Part shown: piece by piece, positions 61,430 through 64,000 of the stretch
Layout: every line of letters starts with the position of its first letter
Numbering within the stretch: the stretch's first letter is position 1
From: Phreatobacter cathodiphilus
GTDB lineage: Bacteria > Pseudomonadota > Alphaproteobacteria > Rhizobiales > Phreatobacteraceae
DNA: 64,000 nucleotides
NCBI RefSeq assembly: GCF_003008515.1
Contig: NZ_CP027668.1
Span: 372,001-436,000 of the forward strand
Direction of reading: 5' to 3'
Program-made: the position numbers and the translations under genes
The notes under the pieces: model-generated
Databases searched by the model: none
What the model saw: the letters and a program-made list of their open reading frames with translations, nothing else
Told to the model about the DNA's origin: nothing

Positions 61430-62934
61430 GGGCGCTTCTCCGGGAAGGGCCAGGGATTGCCCTCGACCCAGCCGTCGATGCGCGCCTGCGGGGCGACGTC
61501 GCGCAGGATGTCGTCGATGGAGACGACGTCCTCCATGTGGCCGCCCAGCCGCTCGTAGAGCGCCCGCGGCAGGGTGAACTCGATGGGCGCGACGATGGCC
61601 GGCGTCGGCACGTAGCCGAAGGCGTTCTTCGGCAGTTTGGTCACATCGGCCATGACGGTGATGCCGCCGCCGGGCCAGAGATAGACCGGCGCGCCGCCCA
61701 TGGTGACCTTCGTCTCGCCGGAGGCGACCGAGCGCGTCAGCAGCACCGGGTTCTCGGTGACGCCCGCCCTGAGGCTCCCGCCCGCACCCGCCATGAACAG
61801 CACGGTGCAGAGCGAGGGCTCGCAATTCTCGCCGATGCGGTCGACCACCTTCATCACCGCCTCGGGGATCGGGGCGGGTTGGGGCACGAGGTTCTCGTCC
61901 AGCACGCAATAGAGGAAATGCTCTCCGGTGGTGGAGGTGAGGAGGAGGCGCAGGCCCGGCCAGGCGGTCTCCGGATCGATCTTCTGGATGATCGACAGGG
62001 GGTCTTCGATGTCCGTACCGCCCCAGCCGATACCGGGATTGGCCACCTGGAAGTAGCGGCCCGGCGTCGACTTGCGTCCCCGCACGCGGATGCCGGCCTG
62101 CCGCATGTCCAGCACCTTGCCCGCCTGGTGCTCGGTCAGCACGCCGGTGATGTGGTCGTCGACGACGATGACCTCGTCGACATGGCCGAGCCACTGCTTG
62201 GCGAAGATGCCGACGGTCGCCGAGCCGCAGCCCACCCGCATCCGCTGCTCGGGCTTGCCGTCGACGATCGGTGCCTGGTTCGCCGCCACCACCACCTCGT
62301 GGCCGCCGTCGATCACCATGGTCACCGGTTCGCCGGCGCAGAGCTTGAGCATGGTGTCGCAGGTGACGTTGCCCTCCTTCTTGGAGCCGCCGGTGAGGTG
62401 GCGCACGCCGCCGATGGAGAGCATCTGGCTGCCGTACTCGGCCGTCGTCACGTGGCCGACCTGCTCGCCGCCGACGCGGATGGGCGCGGCCTCCGGGCCG
62501 AGGTGCCGGTCGGTGTCGATCTTCACCTTGACGCCGCAATAGCTGAAGATGCCCTCGGTCACGACGGTCACCGTGTCGACGCCCTCGTGAACCGCCGAGA
62601 CGATGAAGGGCGCCGGCTTGTAGTCGGGATAGGTGGTGCCGGCGCCGATGGCGGTGACGAAGGTGCGGGAGGGATCCAGCACCTGGCCGTCCCAGTCGTT
62701 CTTGCCGAACTCCACCAGCCTGCCGCCCTCCTCTACGGCCCTGGCCAGCAGCACGACCGGGTCGGTGCGTACGAGCTGGCCGTTCTCGTTGGCGTAGCGT
62801 GAGCAGGCGCCGGAGCGCCCCGGGCGGATGCGGCACAGGACCGGGCATGCGTCGCAGCGCAGGATGCCGTCGCCTTCCGCGGCGCCGAACTTCTTCGAGC
62901 GCGCCTCGAGCGAGAGATGGTCAGTGGCGGTCAT
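61426..62934 (-). CDS. 6-hydroxynicotinate reductase-like Fe-S (flavo)protein
   Basis: 502 residues from ATG 62934 with AAGGAGGTCGCC upstream. N-terminal cluster motif C27-x2-C30-x3-C34-x9-C44 (ILRCDACPVLCRIRPGRSGA C) for a 4Fe-4S centre. Then TAIGAGTTYPDYKPAPFIVS, FSYCGVKVKIDTDRHLGPEA, GGVRHLTGGSKKEGNVTCDT, and RGRKSTPGRYFQVANPGIGW. This matches proteins annotated as 6-hydroxynicotinate reductase, which in Eubacterium barkeri reduces 6-hydroxynicotinate with ferredoxin to 1,4,5,6-tetrahydro-6-oxonicotinate. Aerobic proteobacteria carry many uncharacterised relatives, so the substrate here is uncertain. Confidence 0.85.
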   Translation of the reverse strand: MTATDHLSLEARSKKFGAAEGDGILRCDACPVLCRIRPGRSGACSRYANENGQLVRTDPVVLLARAVEEGGRLVEFGKNDWDGQVLDPSRTFVTAIGAGTTYPDYKPAPFIVSAVHEGVDTVTVVTEGIFSYCGVKVKIDTDRHLGPEAAPIRVGGEQVGHVTTAEYGSQMLSIGGVRHLTGGSKKEGNVTCDTMLKLCAGEPVTMVIDGGHEVVVAANQAPIVDGKPEQRMRVGCGSATVGIFAKQWLGHVDEVIVVDDHITGVLTEHQAGKVLDMRQAGIRVRGRKSTPGRYFQVANPGIGWGGTDIEDPLSIIQKIDPETAWPGLRLLLTSTTGEHFLYCVLDENLVPQPAPIPEAVMKVVDRIGENCEPSLCTVLFMAGAGGSLRAGVTENPVLLTRSVASGETKVTMGGAPVYLWPGGGITVMADVTKLPKNAFGYVPTPAIVAPIEFTLPRALYERLGGHMEDVVSIDDILRDVAPQARIDGWVEGNPWPFPEKRP

Positions 62935-62971
62935 GGCGACCTCCTTGAAATTGTGCGCTCTGCAACAGCCA

Positions 62972-63140
62972 AGTGCGTCCTTCGAGGCTCGCTGCGCTCG
63001 CACCTCAGGATGAGGGAGGCTTGAGACCTGTAGCAGCCGTCGCCCCAGGTGCGCGGCGCTCCGACTGGCAGCCTCTGTTGCCATGCACCCGACCTCCTCA
63101 TCCTGAGGTGCGAGCGCAGCGAGCCTCGAAGGACGCACTC
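62972..63140. repeat. Paired inverted repeat, family 1
   Basis: Unit 62972-63015 (AAGTGCGTCCTTCGAGGCTC, GCTCGCACCTCAGGATGAGG) and inverted unit 63093-63140. It lies between the reductase gene and the molybdenum hydroxylase, which are on the same strand, so it may separate two transcription units. Confidence 0.85.
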
Positions 63141-63184
63141 GGGTCGTGCAGGGTGACCGGTCAAGCAATGAGGCAGCCGCACGC

Positions 63185-64000
63185 TCATTCCGCCGCCTCC
63201 CTCTGGCCCTGCATCGCAGCCCACAGCTTGTGCGGCAGGACCGGCACCTCGGTCATGCGCACGCCGACCGCGTGGCGGATGGCGCCGAGGATGGCCGGGG
63301 CGGTCGCGACGAGCGCGGGCTCGCCGACGCCCTTGGCCCCATACGGCCCCTCCGGCTCGGTGTCCTCGACGAGGTGGATGGTGATCTCCGGCATGTCGCC
63401 GGCCGTGGGAACGAGGTAGTCGTGCAGGTTCTCTGTGCGGCCCGGGAGATATTCCTCCATCAGCGCCAGGCCCAGCCCCTGCGCGATGCCGCCGTGGATC
63501 TGGCCCTCGGTCAGTGTCGGGTTGATGGCGCGGCCCACGTCGTGGGCGGCGACGATGCGCGTCACCTTCACCGTGCCGAGCAGGCGGTCCACCTCCACCT
63601 CGGCCACCTGCGCGGCGAAGCCATAGGTGGCGTAGGGGATGCCCTGGCCTTTGGCGTCGAGGGCGGTGGTCGGCGGGTCGTATTCGCCGTCGCCCATGAG
63701 CACGATGCCCGCCGCGTCGGCGGCGAGGCCCGAGAGGTCGATGGTGCGGCTCGCCTCGCCGTCCTCCACGGTCAGCCTGTCACCGACGAGCGCGAGCCGC
63801 GCGGCGGGGCCGGCATTGGCCAGCGCCAGGATCTTCGCGCGGAGATCGGCGCCCGCGAGTTTGGCGGCGTTCCCTGAGACGAAGGTCTGGCGCGAGGCGG
63901 AGGTCTTGCCGGCGTCGAAGGTGCGGTCGGTGTCGCCGATGACGAAGCCGAAGGCCTGGGGCGGCAGTCCCAGCGCATCCGCCGCGATCTGCAGCAGGAC
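63185..64000 (-). CDS. Xanthine dehydrogenase-family molybdopterin subunit, C-terminal part (cut by window end)
   Basis: The frame is open from base 64000 to the stop at 63185 (271 codons). It contains FGFVIGDTDRTFDAGKTSAS RQTFVSGNAAK, KGQGIPYATYGFAAQVAEVE VDRLLGTVKV, RAINPTLTEGQIHGGIAQGL GLALMEEY, and the active-site loop PYGAKGVGEPALVATAPAIL, where the Glu of GVGEP is the catalytic base of Mo hydroxylases. The large subunit hydroxylates an N-heterocycle or aldehyde. Next to an hnr-like gene, a heteroaromatic substrate such as nicotinate is likely. FAD and 2Fe-2S partners should lie beyond the right edge. Confidence 0.92.
   Translation of the reverse strand, partial: VLLQIAADALGLPPQAFGFVIGDTDRTFDAGKTSASRQTFVSGNAAKLAGADLRAKILALANAGPAARLALVGDRLTVEDGEASRTIDLSGLAADAAGIVLMGDGEYDPPTTALDAKGQGIPYATYGFAAQVAEVEVDRLLGTVKVTRIVAAHDVGRAINPTLTEGQIHGGIAQGLGLALMEEYLPGRTENLHDYLVPTAGDMPEITIHLVEDTEPEGPYGAKGVGEPALVATAPAILGAIRHAVGVRMTEVPVLPHKLWAAMQGQREAAE

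Noticed and set aside
32417-62934. Functional link between pncB and the 6-hydroxynicotinate-reductase-like cluster
   Set aside because: pncB is a standard NAD salvage gene, some 27 kb away, with no shared motif; distance and general distribution make the link unsupported.
1-64000. CRISPR arrays, rRNA genes, complete tRNA genes
   Set aside because: No regularly spaced direct repeats, no rRNA signature and no complete cloverleaf were seen; the only tRNA-like sequence is the fragment at 4516-4538.

Overview
The window is GC-rich bacterial chromosome with dense coding on both strands. Several features point to an alphaproteobacterium of the Hyphomicrobiales (Rhizobiales) type: oxygen-dependent coproporphyrinogen oxidase, a soluble tandem-PAS chemotaxis receptor, many orphan periplasmic binding proteins (Bug, AapJ-like, Liv and Dpp types), a DUF6538-type phage integrase, and paired intergenic palindromes of the CGTCCTTCGAGG / CTCAGGATGAGG family. 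Genus assignment is inference; there is no rRNA or intact tRNA in the window.

Layout. 1-4538: right edge of an integrated phage-like element on the minus strand (major capsid fragment, prohead protease, a gp10-like tail chaperone, portal, large tyrosine integrase). It ends in what looks like the displaced 3' end of a tRNA-Gln gene at 4516-4538. 4686-15072: small secreted proteins, an L,D-transpeptidase, an amino-acid binding protein and a signalling region (two single-domain response regulators, a soluble MCP, a cytochrome c, an ArsR regulator, a membrane PAS histidine kinase). 15115-23033: hemF, a ThDP enzyme, a Bug binding protein, a sulfatase-type hydrolase, DUF3422 and an aldo/keto reductase. 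23356-26706: a minus-strand oxidoreductase / cupin / NIPSNAP operon divergent from a VOC protein. 26801-32107: a complete oligopeptide-type ABC importer. 32417-33733: pncB.

33755-49348 is the most coherent catabolic region. A fused FAD monooxygenase / old-yellow-enzyme protein of the 2-aminobenzoyl-CoA (salicylyl-CoA 5-hydroxylase) type is divergent from an operon of SDR, enoyl-CoA hydratase, acyl-CoA dehydrogenase, benzoate-type CoA ligase and RidA. Facing it is a Liv-type ABC importer operon that also carries a MarR regulator, a D-threonine-aldolase-like PLP enzyme and a second RidA. Three copies of a 24-bp AT-rich palindrome (37154, 37209, 49469) lie in front of these operons and probably bind the MarR protein. 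I read this as an aerobic CoA-linked route for anthranilate or a related aryl acid, with its own importer and regulator.

49508-58762 holds tag and mixed housekeeping genes (DUF1624 membrane protein, HD hydrolase, tyrosine phosphatase, DUF2339 giant membrane protein, WD40 protein, histidine phosphatase, class III CoA transferase). 58851-59469 is a BrnT-like toxin and HTH antitoxin pair under a palindromic promoter. 59527-64000 is a second catabolic cluster: a 6-hydroxynicotinate-reductase-like Fe-S protein, a MarR regulator, an ApbE-like UPF0280 protein and a DUF1185 protein in overlapping order, preceded by a molybdenum hydroxylase large subunit cut by the window end. Paired inverted repeats of three families fill most of the longer intergenic gaps.
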